This document shows positions 39,355 to 51,400 of a DNA stretch of 60,000 nucleotides, one piece after another (the stretch's first letter is position 1; every line of letters begins with the position of its first letter). Position numbers and translations under genes: made by a program. The stretch spans positions 15,427,385-15,487,384 of the forward strand of contig NC_088295.1 of assembly GCF_032854445.1 (NCBI RefSeq), read 5' to 3'. The notes beneath the pieces were generated by a model. The model had not been told where the DNA came from. It worked only from the letters and a program-made list of their open reading frames with translations, and did no database searches. The stretch comes from Liolophura sinensis (Eukaryota; Mollusca; Polyplacophora; Chitonida; Chitonidae).

Positions 39355-41499
39355 TAAAAACAACAGCAAAAGAAAAAGTGTCCAAATTTTCACTCCCAGA
39401 ATGTAAAAGTTGTTTACCTACTTGTTTGAAACAGCAGGCTGTGACATGAACTGAGGGGAGCCACTAGCCTTTGCCCTACAACAGCTACGAGGCTACAGGG
39501 CGGAACCCCAGCCGAGTTCACATCTCACCCACAGGTCGCTGTGCGTGATGTACTTTGAAGCCCATAACGCAAACCTAAACAAAATTTAAATTGGTGTTTC
39601 TGTGTGTTACCAATTGATGTTTCCATTTAATAGAATTCAAACCTTATCTATGTTTGCGGGTGATACTTTTTTGAAACATAGAACATTAGCTCCAGTGTTA
39701 CTTTTACCGATGTTAATGACAGACTCTCGTCTGTCATTCCAACTCACAATCCACTGGCCGCACTGCATGGATCCTCGTGTTGCAGCTGGTCTCGCTTGAC
39801 CTGGCTATAAAAATTCATAGTGGACTATAAAACCTGGCCACATTCTCCACAGATATTTCCATAATTCTGTTGATGTCCAATTTGTGTCAGACAAACCAAA
39901 TGGGAGCATGTTTGTGTCATCTACATGGCTGGAATGTGAGAAGAAATTGGTCATGGTATTGCCCAGTTGCTCTGCTATACCTGGTTTTCCTGGATCTAGC
40001 TCTGGTAGCCTATCTTTCAAAATATTTGTTGTAAAACTGATGTACTCATATTATTTCCAAGCTGGTAATTAAAAGGTGTACACGCAGGGGTAATTACAGA
40101 TCAGGTCATATTTTGGCTTCTGGAAAAGCACACATGCAGTGGGTAGGCCTAATGCATGGATTCGACAGTGCTCTACAGTGCGTGTCAATACATAATCCCA
40201 GCAGGTCTTACTGGCATGACATCACCAGGCTACATCTTCCCGGTGGACAAGATGGACAGAGGATCCAACTTTAATGTTTTTTTTTTTAAATGCAGATTAC
40301 AGACTAACATAGCATAAATATTTTATCTATGGAACATTTAGTGTGAAAATAGTCATTGAGGATCTCCTTTAAACAGATCTCGTATTGGATAGCAGTTTCA
40401 TTTTGATTAAGAGATACCTATGATTCATAAGAAATTAATGGAGAAAAACTCCATAAAAGAGCAAGTTATGAAATGTACATAACAACCTTCATAAGAAAAG
40501 TTCCTGGCTGAAGTTTACAGGACAGGTCAAGGTTTGTTTATCATTAAAGTTTAATATATACCTGTACTAGGCAGATGGTCAAGCCGTTCTTATATATTAG
40601 TTAATATGATATTTTTGTAATCAATCTCTCAAAATAAGATAGACATGAAAGTGTCTATGGGCCCAATCTCTCCATGCCTGGGCTTGGTATTAACCAGCAT
40701 TTAGCTTGTTAATCTTAAGATCTGCCATTAGGGGATCTTCTTTGGCTGTCTTGTTTAGTTCTGCTGGGTCTTATACTAATGTAAGATGGGGAACTGTAGC
40801 CCATCATTCACTGTTTATACCAGAGGTGAAGGTCATCTTTCCACACCTGTTTCTGCTTTTACTTGTATGGGATACATTGACCTAATTCTTGCCATTTTGC
40901 TTATAAGGCATTTCAAAAGTGTGCCATTTACTCCAAAATGCAACAACTTGAACGCAAGACATTTGTCATGTACTACGTAAAGGAATGATTGTGTTGGTTT
41001 TCTCTGTCTGAGTTGCTCCACACAACCACAGTCATCACAGACAAATACATAAAGAAATAAATGTACTGATCTTCGCTGAAATTACGACCATATTTGTCTT
41101 CCAGGAAAAGCTAGTCTTATTTCATAAATCATTCAAAGACAGGGTGGTTGTTGGACAAGTTACAGATAGATTGTTTTTAATATTAATTTATTATCAACTG
41201 AAAAAAAACACTTCAATAGGGTTATTCAAAGATTCAGCAATACAATTCAGCAATACACAGATTTTATAAGAAACAGGTGTTATATAGCACCACAGAATTT
41301 GGAATATTCATGCGGGGCACACGTATCTGACAGCTTTAAACTTGTGGATCATCCTTGTTTTTTTTCCAGCTGTGCTTATTTATGTACTTAGTGTACATGT
41401 AGTTAATACCTAAAAATCATACATATTAAATGGTTATACTAAATTGTAGCAAAGGCCTAACTTTCAAAAATTTCTAATGTTGAAATCTATGGGAATTTC

Positions 41500-41580
41500 C
41501 CTACCTAGGATTGAACCTGGTCTCCAGCTTAGGAGACAGACCTTGTAACAGCCTTTTCATTACCATGGACCTATTGAAGG
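41500..41580 (-). mobile_element. tRNA-like SINE head, minus strand (weak)
   Basis: The minus strand has an exact pol III B box (GGTTCAATCC at about 41508-41517) preceded by TGGAGACCA. The A-box region (GGTAATGAAAAGGCTG) is poor. No cloverleaf can be drawn convincingly, so this is more likely a SINE head than a tRNA gene. Confidence 0.4.
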
Positions 41581-42832
41581 ATGTTAGTTCATTCTTAACA
41601 ACAGATGGTACGAGCCTAATATGATAACTTGTTTATTTGATTCTGGCATTTTTTTGATACCAAAGTTGATTCCTTGGAGTCATGTGGGTGCCGAGACAGA
41701 CTAGTTTTACATGCTGTATCGCTAAAGTCTGCCACTATGTACATGAAAAAATGATATAGGACACAGTTTTCACAAAAAAATATGTAAAAAATTCTGTAAA
41801 GTTTTGAAAGCGGAAAAGATGAAGCTCACCATTGGGGATGTGGCACTAACGGACAATTCACTCCGAGTATCGATTTTGTAGAGGCCCTTATGAACTTGGC
41901 CAATCACTAGCGCTGAAATCGTCATGTGAAAATTGGCTGTCACATCAAAAAACCTATTAACTCTCAATTTTCAGTGTGATTTCTTATGGTGAATAGATAG
42001 ATATGGATGCAATAATTTGGATTTTGGAGTTTAAGTGTTAAAATGATGCATTTTGAACCACACATTCATAAGCAGGGAACTGAGAACAGCTGCCTGTGTC
42101 ACATTTATGCGTACATATTGGGCAGGATACTACAGTAACTTGTCAGGGTGAGCTGGCAAGGAAACTGCCTCGGGAGAGTCATTACTTGATGAAAAATATG
42201 GTGGCTTTGCATTATTTTTCCTTAGCAAAGTCAGATTTATTACGAAAATATCTTCCCAAAGTTTGAATGAAAGGGTCTGTTATCAGTCAGAAGGTCCTGC
42301 TATGTTCGGTAAATTCCCTGAAGTCGATACAGCCAGCTAAGCCAAATGGTTACACCTATGCAGGACAAGAATTCGCAGGGCCACTAAAGCATGATGCTTG
42401 TGTCCACGAACATCACCCTGAGTGAGTGCCAAACTGAAAGAAACATCTGATACTCTTTGGCTGGGTATCAGACATTTTGTTTGTATTTTCTTATTGTCAC
42501 ATTGTCTAATATTGAGTGTACTGGAGAGCTTCTAGGTTTGTGACGTCACTCTGATAGCTATAACATGGCAAAATGGCATCGCCAAATGAGTGGCTAGGTA
42601 TTGATAATTGTTTGCTATTTGGTTTGTTGATAAGCAGTGTAGATTTTTTAAAATATATTTTGAACATTTCTGGAATACTACTTAATTAATTAATTGAGGT
42701 TTAGTGGATGAATTTATGTTCACTTTGAGAAATGGGCATATTTTACTCACTGAAGTTTCAGTGGATGCACTCTGAGCTTGATTCTGTCGTAGTGTATTGG
42801 TGTGTATAATGTGTACCGGCTAACCCTGTATA

Positions 42833-43674
42833 GTGCTTGGTGCATATAGCCTGGCAGACCATCCACAGAATGGCTTTTTGTTGGCAAGACTGGTGTTAGA
42901 TTCTCTGTTCTGGTGTTGGACAGTCTCCAAGGCGATTCTGCTAACAGATACAAACCATGAGGAAGACAATAGAGGCAATTATTCTGAAGTATTGCTGTAT
43001 ATGTGCCAAGTTTTGACCAATCAGTTTGGTTACATATTTAGAGATGTGAACTATCTGCATAGAATCAGGCCATAAATGACCTCCATCTCTGAGATGGAGA
43101 TTTCTGAGACAAAGTACATGAGAAAGTCTGACCCGGATTTGGCTAAGGTAACTGGGTGGACAATGCCAAGGACGGTTGCACTAATTACAAAGATTGATCA
43201 AGGATATTATGTTGCTTTGGAAGATGATTCTCCGGAAGGGATAACTTTCAGTGAGAGACGCTCCAAAATCGATAGCCGTGGACCCCTATTGATAATTCTC
43301 CTCCATACCAAAAAGAGCGCTCCCCAGTGTCTAAAAACTTAAGAACTATCCAATTGACCGTGTCTAACCTGGCGACTTACGAGAACAAATGTTGTGCCTG
43401 TGTTAGCCATTTTCGGCGACCATTAAGCCCACTGAGCTGTCTGGAAACAGTAGGTATTAACACGAGATGTTATTGTGTGGGTGTCCATTGGTTGGAAGCT
43501 GGACACGATCGTACTTTAGTGGAACATGTCTCCCAGTCTGTCACTGATTGTGTTCTCTACAGGTATTGGGGTGAAGCATCAGGGACACCAGCAGCTACCA
43601 GACTATGCAAGTCATCAGACTCTGACATTCTTGTAATTTCACACTTTTGGCAGCGTTGGCAACATACCGTGTGA
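42833..43674 (+). other. Semi-open reading stretch of unknown nature
   Basis: One frame is open from 42833 to 43342 except for a single TAA at 43073-43075, after which an ATG follows at once (43076). A second frame is then open from 43327 to 43674. The 88-residue middle part contains DPDLAKVTGWTMP and DQGYYVALEDDSPEG, which look protein-like in composition, but I recognise no family. The outer parts begin at GTG rather than ATG. It could be a decayed coding fragment or chance within an intron. Confidence 0.2.
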
Positions 43675-43942
43675 TTAAGTGATTCCAGAGGGTCAAATAA
43701 TTTTAACTTATGGACATCGCTTTTCACTGTCTTTTCTCTGGAAACCTGATCTTTAATGCAATGTAAAGGGGTTTGAACAAATCTAGTTATTCCCGTTATA
43801 TTGATATTTGTAAATACCAACATGGTAAAAGGTCCTGTAACACAGTTGTCCTTGAAGAAGGTATAAAACCAATATCTTTATAAAGATGTGCTCCAGATAG
43901 CACAGTTTCTTTGTTGCCTGCACACATTTACTCCCATGGTGT

Positions 43943-43995
43943 ACACACACACACACATATATGTGTATACATATATATATATATATATATATATA
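43943..43995. repeat. (AC)n(AT)n compound microsatellite
   Basis: About eight AC units, then a short TATGTGTATAC interruption, then about ten AT units. Confidence 0.95.
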
Positions 43996-45395
43996 GTGAC
44001 ATAAGGGTGCTGTTGTGGAGAAAGACATTCATACTTTCACTAGTATAGTTACCACTACATAACAAGAGTACAAAATAAGGCCCACTAAGTGGAATGTGCT
44101 GTAACTTTTCTTTTGTACAACGTTGCAATGAAGTTGCGTGTAGCAAATGTGGGGCGTGTTGCACTTTGAATATGGGTAAGGCCTCATCTGGCTGATGTAA
44201 TGGATGAGCATAGGGTCATGGTGTAAAGAGAGGACATTGATAGAAAGAGGAATCAAGAACATTTCTCATAGGTTTTCCTCACACTATTCCCCACAAGTAC
44301 AACTCCAACAGGAAGCCTGTGTTTTACCAGATGTTTGAATTGTTGCCCACACCTTTCAGGAGCAGCCAGTGGTAAAAGATTTAACAGATAAGGTTAATTA
44401 TAAGAAACCCTATCTGGCCTATTTCGGCTGACTGTTTGCAGGCTGGGTGTTTGGGGGCGTTTAATGATGGCATGATTGTGAAGATGGGCAATCAAAGGTG
44501 GGCATGAGCGAGTGGAAAGCGCCAGTTGTAACACCTCAACATATCAAGTTTGGTAAAGGGCTTGTTTCATTCAAACCTGTCCTCTTGCATCTCAAGTGCA
44601 TCAGGAACCACTGAAGGTGTTCAAACTGAAGCTATCTGGCCAATGAAAGCACTCTGTTTATTATCACTGTCAATGATGGTGCTTTTGTGAGTTTCCCATT
44701 TGAGTTAGTTCATGATTCTGACTGTTCCATAGAGGGCAAAAGGAGAGTCTGTGGGCAGCCCATCAGTAGGTATGTGATAAACAAAGCCAATACCTATCTA
44801 CCCTAGACCTGAATTAACAACTATTCTTGGCCTTAGTTAAACATACTTAAGCGGTTGCGTGAGGGTTGGTCCCGTACAGATGGTAAGCCCATCTTGCTAC
44901 CATTCTCTTGTGGTAAGTAAACAAGGAGGAAAGATAAAACCAGGCCACATAGCTTTTCCCAATTTCGTGTCCATCATGACGAGTTTTTGTAAGAGGTACT
45001 TTTTGCAGCTTCCAGCTATTTCTATCGTAGTTTTGTTCGTTTATTTGTGTAGCCCCATGACATTGCATCACTGCAGTTGTTACAACAGAAACACATTGCA
45101 ACTGTGGCGTACGCTTAATGTGTTTAAGGGTGATGCACATAATGCTATGTTTGGGTTTAATCTAAAGATCACATGTATTTTATCTGTCACAGGCAGAAAG
45201 TAGAAGTTTGTTACTTGTGGTATTAGCAGTGGAACTGTTTGTACAGATGTTTGTTATGCTTGTTTAGAATTGCTCAGATAGTTGAAGATAAGATATTTAT
45301 TTAGTCTTCTGGGTGTGTTGAAGAAAAATCACAGTGACTTGAAGAAAATGAGGGAGTTGCAGCAGTGGGCTTTGTGTGTATAATTACAAGCTTGG

Positions 45396-45898
45396 TTGAG
45401 ACTGGGGCCAAAATTATCCCAGTGTGTAGGTTCAGTAGAAAGTGCTTGCTAAAACTCCACTAAACAAAATATTTACAGTTGTCAGATGAATGGTTGTGTG
45501 GTTATGCAACACTGGGAGAGTGGGATGATGAATTCAGGGAGATAATGACCGTAAAAGTGCCTCCTCTGCCACTATGGCCCAAGTGTAGCAAACGTTCTTT
45601 GGTTAATAGGGACGTACATGTATTATTCATGTTAAAATGTTGTGAGGTACGAGTGCTTGTTTTAGATACATGCATTTTGTTGATACTCTAGTTGTGAGGT
45701 ATGGATGATTAACATTGTGAGATGGGTGTGGTGTTGGTAGCCTTCTGTAGTTTGGGTAGGCCTACTCATATGTCGTATTTGTAGTCATCTGTGTGGTACT
45801 ACAGGCCTAGTTGACACTGGGGCCAAAGTTATCCTGTTTGATATTGATACTCCTGTGTGGTATTATGTGCTTGTTTGAGACTGGGGCCAACATTATCC
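45396..45898. repeat. Three copies of a 24-bp motif at the edge of the minisatellite
   Basis: Near copies sharing ACTGGGGCCAA and TTATCC lie at 45396-45419, 45811-45834 and 45875-45898. The last two are 64 bp apart, and the sequence between them already contains the words TACTCCTGTGTGG of the 38-bp array that starts here. Confidence 0.85.
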
Positions 45899-47380
45899 TG
45901 TGTGGTATTGGTAGTCTTCTGTAGTATGGGTACTCCTGTGTGGTGTTGGTAGTCTTCTGTAGTATGGTACTCCTGAGTGGTGTTGGTAGTCTTCTGTAGT
46001 ATGGTACTCCTGTGTGGTGTTGGTAGTCTTCTGTAGTATGGTACTCCTATGTGGTGTTGGTAGTCTTCTGTAGTATGGGTACTCCTGTGTGGTGTTGGTA
46101 GTCTTCTATAGTATGGGTACTCCTGAGTGATGTTGGTAGTCTTCTGTAGTATGGGTACTCCTGAGTGGTGTTGGTAGTCCTCTATAGTATGGGTACTCCT
46201 GAGTGGTGTTGGTAGTCTTCCGTGGCATGGGTACTCCTGTGTGGTGTTGGTAGTCTTCTGTAGTATGGGTACTCCTGAGTGGTATTGGTAGTCTTCTGTA
46301 GTATGGTACTCCTGAGTGGTGTTGGTAGTCTTCTGTAGTATGGGTACTCCTGTGTGGTGTTGGTAGTCTTCTGTAGTATGGATACTCCTGTGTGGTGTTG
46401 GTAGTCTTCTGTAGTATGGATACTCCTGTGTGGTGTTGGTAGTCTTCTGTGGTATGGATACTCCTGAGTGGTGTTGGTAGTCTTCTGTAGTATGGGTACT
46501 CCTGAGTGGTGTTGGTAGTCTTCTGTAGTATGGGTACTCCTGTGTGGTGTTGGTAGTCTTCTGTAGTATGGATACTCCTGTGTGGTGTTGGTAGTCTTCT
46601 GTAGTATGGATACTCCTGTGTGGTGTTGGTAGTCTTCTGTGGTATGGATACTCCTGAGTGGTGTTGGTAGTCTTCTGTAGTATGGGTACTCCTGAGTGGT
46701 GTTGGTAGTCTTCTGTAGTATGGGTACTCCTGAGTGGTGTTGGTAGTCTTCTGTAGTATGGGTACTCCTGAGTGGTGTTGGTAGTCTTCTATAGTATGGT
46801 ACTCCTGTGTGGTGTTGGTAGTCTTCTGTAGTATGGGTACTCCTGTGTGGTGTTGGTAGTCTTCTGTAGTATGGGTACTCCTGAGTGGTGTTGGTAGTCT
46901 TCTGTAGTATGGTACTCCTGAGTGGTATTGGTAGTCTTCTGTAGTATGGGTACTCCTGTGTGGTGTTGGTAGTCTTCTGTGGTATGGGTACTCCTGTGTG
47001 GTGTTGGTAGTCTTCTGTAGTATGGTACTCCTGTGTGGTGTTGGTAGTCTTCTGTAGTATGGGTACTCCTGAGTGGTGTTGGTAGTCTTCTGTAGTATGG
47101 TACTCCTGAGTGGTGTTGGTAGTCTTCTCTAGTATGGTACTCCTGTGTGTTGTTGGTAGTCTTCTATAGTATGGGTACTCCTGTGTGGTGTTGGTAGTCT
47201 TCTATAGTATGGGTACTCCTTTGTGGTGTTGGTAGTCTTCTATAATATGGGTACTCCTGAGTGATGTTGGTAGTCTTCTGTAGTATGTTTACTCCTGAGT
47301 GGTATTGGTAGTCTTTTGTAGTATCGGTACTCCTGTGTGGTGTTGGTAGTCTTCTGTGGTATGGGTACTCCTGTGTGGTA
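45896..47380. repeat. 37/38-bp minisatellite, about 39 copies
   Basis: Each unit contains GGTGTTGGTAGTCTTCTGTA followed by GTATGGGTACTCCTG. Units are 38 bp, or 37 bp where one G is lost, and vary mainly at GAGTGG versus GTGTGG and at GGGTACT versus GGATACT. A 190-bp (5-unit) block is duplicated: roughly 46308-46542 is identical to 46498-46732 at an offset of 190 bp. No long ORF crosses the array in any frame. Confidence 0.97.
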
Positions 47381-47394
47381 TTATATTGTTATTG

Positions 47395-48475
47395 TGAGAT
47401 ATGGATGTTGATATTGTGAGGTATGGGTATATATGATGCTAGACATAGATGCTGTTGTGTGTTATGTATGCAGGTGAAGTATGGGTACTCTTGTTGTGAT
47501 GTATGGATGCTGATGTTATGAGGCACTTGAACGAGTACTCTTGTTGTCAGGTATGGATGCTGATGTTATGAGGCACTTGAACGAGTACTCTTGTTGTCAG
47601 GTATGGATGCTGATGTTGTGAGGTACATGTATGGAATCTGATGTTGTGTGGTATGGATGTTGATGTTGTGAGGCATGGATGCTGATGTTTTGAGGTAAAT
47701 GAACGAGTACTCTTGTTGTCAGGTATGGATACTGATGTTGTGAGGTACATGTATGGAATCTGATGTTGTGTGGTGTGGATGTTGGTGTTATGAGGTATGG
47801 ATGTTGATGTTGTGAGGCATGGATGCTGATGTTGTGAGGTATGGGCACTGGTGTGAGGTACTTGAATGGGTACTCTTGTTGTGAGGTATTGATGCTGATG
47901 GTGTGAGGTACATGTATGGATGCTGATGGTGTGTGGTATGGATGTTGATGTTGTGAGGTGTGAATGCTGATGTGAGGTATGGATGTTGAGTTAATGAGGT
48001 ACATGAATGGGCTCTTGTTGTGAGACATGGATGCTGATGTTGCGAGGTATGGGTGTTGATGTTATGAGGTACACGAATGGGTACTCTTGTTGTCGGGTAT
48101 GGATGGTGATGTGAGGTATGGATGCTGATGTGAGGTATGGATGCTGATGTTGTGAGGTATGGTTGCTGATGTTGTGAGATATGGATATGAGGAATGGATG
48201 CTGATGTGAGGCATGGAGGTTGATGTTATGAGCTATGGGCACTCTTGTTGTGAGGCATGGATGCTGGTGTTGTAAGGTATGGATGCTGATTTGAGATATG
48301 GACGCTGATGTTGTGAGGTATGGATACTCTTATGGTGAGTGTAGATACTGTTGGTATGACGTGTATAGACGATGTTAAGTATTGATACTGTTTCAGTGGG
48401 TAAATCATGTTGTGAGTTATCGGTACTCTTGTTGTGAGGTGCTGAACTTGTGAGGCATGGATACTCCCTTTTGAT
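47395..48475. repeat. Irregular 22-bp-based minisatellite
   Basis: Units of the form GAGGTATGGATGCTGATGTT plus GT alternate with longer ones that include GGGTACTCTTGTTGT. A 50-bp block is duplicated at 47521-47570 and 47571-47620 with one difference, and a 122-bp block beginning ACGAGTACTC repeats from 47581 to 47703. Long minus-strand ORFs rich in His, Ser, Thr and Gln run across it; they are translations of the repeat and are not called as genes. Confidence 0.93.
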
Positions 48476-51400
48476 ATGGATACCTTGGAGTATGTATTTG
48501 TTAAAAACTCCTTTAATTTGGTTATATATATGTATGTAAGGCCCTCTCAAACTCATTGAGGTAAAGCTTTTCTCTTGTTGACAGGAACTTGAACACCAAA
48601 TCTAATAAAAAAAAGACTAAGTCGCTGTTGTTATCCTGAACGGGTGTATGTTAAATTTTGTACGCAGCGCACAGATCATCTCACGTACATGTAGTTGTAA
48701 AAAGCCAACACTTCTTGCTCAATCCAGATGCCATTTGGGACATCATTTCAACAAGTTTTAAGTCAGGGATGCATAAGTTGGAAGTTTTGCACCCAAATCA
48801 AAAGCTTTACCAGCAGGTACTTATTAAGGTATACATAGGGAGGAGGTGGTGAAACATTCATATGCTGTAGGTTATAACCTTAATAGGATGGTATTGGCAA
48901 GTTTTGATACGGTTGCCTGGACAGTACATTGGAAAATCTTTGTATGTGTTTGCAGCTATTCAGACCACTATAAGAAGTCATCTTTTACTTAACTTATGCA
49001 TTGAGTGAGAAAACAAGGGATGTTGTTTTCCTTTTGGTTACAAAGGTAAAGTTGGCAATTTACTGCTTTTTGGATGTTGATCTTTGGATGCCCCAGATTT
49101 TGATATTAACTTGTCAGACCCAATTTTAGACAAAATTTGCCAGTTGATAGTTCGTTAATGTTGGTTGATTATACCAGCACACATGCAGATTCTATATTGT
49201 CAGGGTATAAAATGAGATTTGCATATTGATAGGTTCCAATAAACTGAATTTGAGAGGATGCATATGTGGCTGTGTGTGAAAATAAATCATTGATGGACAT
49301 TTAATTTGTAATTTACTTGGCAGAAATATATAGGTCTTGGATGTTTGTACTGGTTGTGTGAATACATCGTGAGTGTCTGATGAACTGTGCTCTATACTAT
49401 CACAGTGAAATGAACTTTCTTGATTAGGGCTTCTTCTTGGACCAAACCTGAAGGTGAAAGGGCTGTATATCACAAATACCATCAAGGTTTGCAGTTTACA
49501 GATCAACAGACACAATGCCCAGCATATTTTTTGCTTGACTTCATTGAAACACCATCAATGTTCATCCACATGCGAAAGGAATAAATGTCGTTGCAAGTGC
49601 ACTTGTATGTTTGCAAGGCCAATAGTTTCTTAACGCCCTATGAACTAATCTTGTCACAACAATGGCTCGACCTGCAGGAGAACTAGCATTGATTTTCCAG
49701 TTAAAAGAATTCAGGAAGCAATTTATCCATTAAGTAGGCTTGGGCTGGCCGAAGGTGCACCTTGTAATGCCTCTTTTCCACAAAGACCAGGTAGCAAACC
49801 TGCAAGATCACTTCAAAACCTGCCTTCAGCATACATGTATGTCACTATTGTAAAACATTACCAAGGTGGAAATGTTTAAAAGCCTGCCATGTCAAAATGA
49901 CGAAGATAAAATAGACTTGAATGTGCTTCCTGTCAGGTAAAACTGCTGATGTCTGGGCCAGTGTGTGTGAATTCCTGGGTGTTTTCCTCATTGGGCGTGG
50001 TTTAAGAGTAGAGTCTTTCTCATAGACATTCTATATTATACAGGTGTCAAACAAGTTACTACCTGATCTGCTTGCCCTGTAAACATGGGAGTTCACACCT
50101 CAAATTTTTTAATAATGCATCTGTTCTCACACACCTAGATAAATTGCTATTGTGGGAGAACCTTACTTCATACTTATGCAATTATTGATATGAACAATAA
50201 GTAAAACTGAAGTCAGTGCTTTCCTTAAATATTGTTCTCATGAAAGGTAAAAATATGATGCATGTACATGTATTTATTTTCTAGTGTCCTTGGTTATCTT
50301 TTATGTTTCAGCTTCACTGTGTAATGTACGTATGTATTTCGTACACTTTTACTTTTTGTATTACATGTTTCTTCTGCACTGGAAATAGAATTCTGCTTCT
50401 ATGAAGAACATGCATGTACATCTCATGTAGTTAAACAGCAAGACTGAAACCTGTACAGGGCCTTGTTAACTTTTAAAAAGCCAAGAATTTGCAATTTTCT
50501 AAATTCAAGGTTTTTTTTGTATTTGTAAGATGTTCTTATTAAGGTCATTTTGCATTGCTTTAAGCTTGTTTAAGTGCAAAATATTCATTCCACATAGCCT
50601 GGAAGATGTGGATTTGGGGCCTTGAAAAACCATGAAAATGCCTGGAAATTTGAAGTATTTAGAGTTAGCAGACCATGCTGTACTCTAGCCAATAATTTTC
50701 CATGAAGCAGTTCTGTCACCTGGACGTAAGATTTTTGAAAGCAAGTACAATTACATGTACAGTGATACAGCTCTTGATAATTGGCAGAGCTTTGGTTTAT
50801 GTACTCAGAAGCAGAATTATTTCCTCTAAATCCTTGTACAGCACACCTGTCAGCCAATACTCAGGTATCATGACTGTACAACTGTACATCTCTACCTTTA
50901 TTGCTACATATCCCAGTTCCAGCAAGAGCTATCAGGTATTGCCCTTGCCACCTGTGATTGCTATTTAGTGAGCAGTAAAACAGTATCAACTTCACAGATT
51001 TGATGGACATTAAGTGGTAGAAATATGTGCAAAGGTGATTAAGACGTACATGGATGCCAGCCAGTGGAAAGTCTATCTTAGTACCCATACTAAGATGGTA
51101 TCTGTTCTGTCCTCATAAACCAAGAAATGGGTTGTGTTTGGGTGAAATGCCTTCTCTGATACTCATCTGTGTATTAAACAGAAGTTGTTCAAACCACATG
51201 CAGACCTTCCTTCGTGTGATCATATCTCTGGGTTATCTGTACCCTGGGAAAGGCTGGAGTAAGTAGACCCTTGCCAGACACCTACCATTTAGATTCCACA
51301 ACATATGTACATAGTACAGTGTCTGAAAGAACTATTGTATAGCCTGAACAGAGCACTTTAGAAGCCGTGGGAGTTTCAGGGTCTCAAGAATCACTGACAG

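Noticed and set aside
47547-48556. Long minus-strand ORFs with His/Gln/Ser/Thr-rich repeated peptides
   Set aside because: They are read-through of the 22-bp-based minisatellite in several frames; no unique sequence, start context or splice sites.
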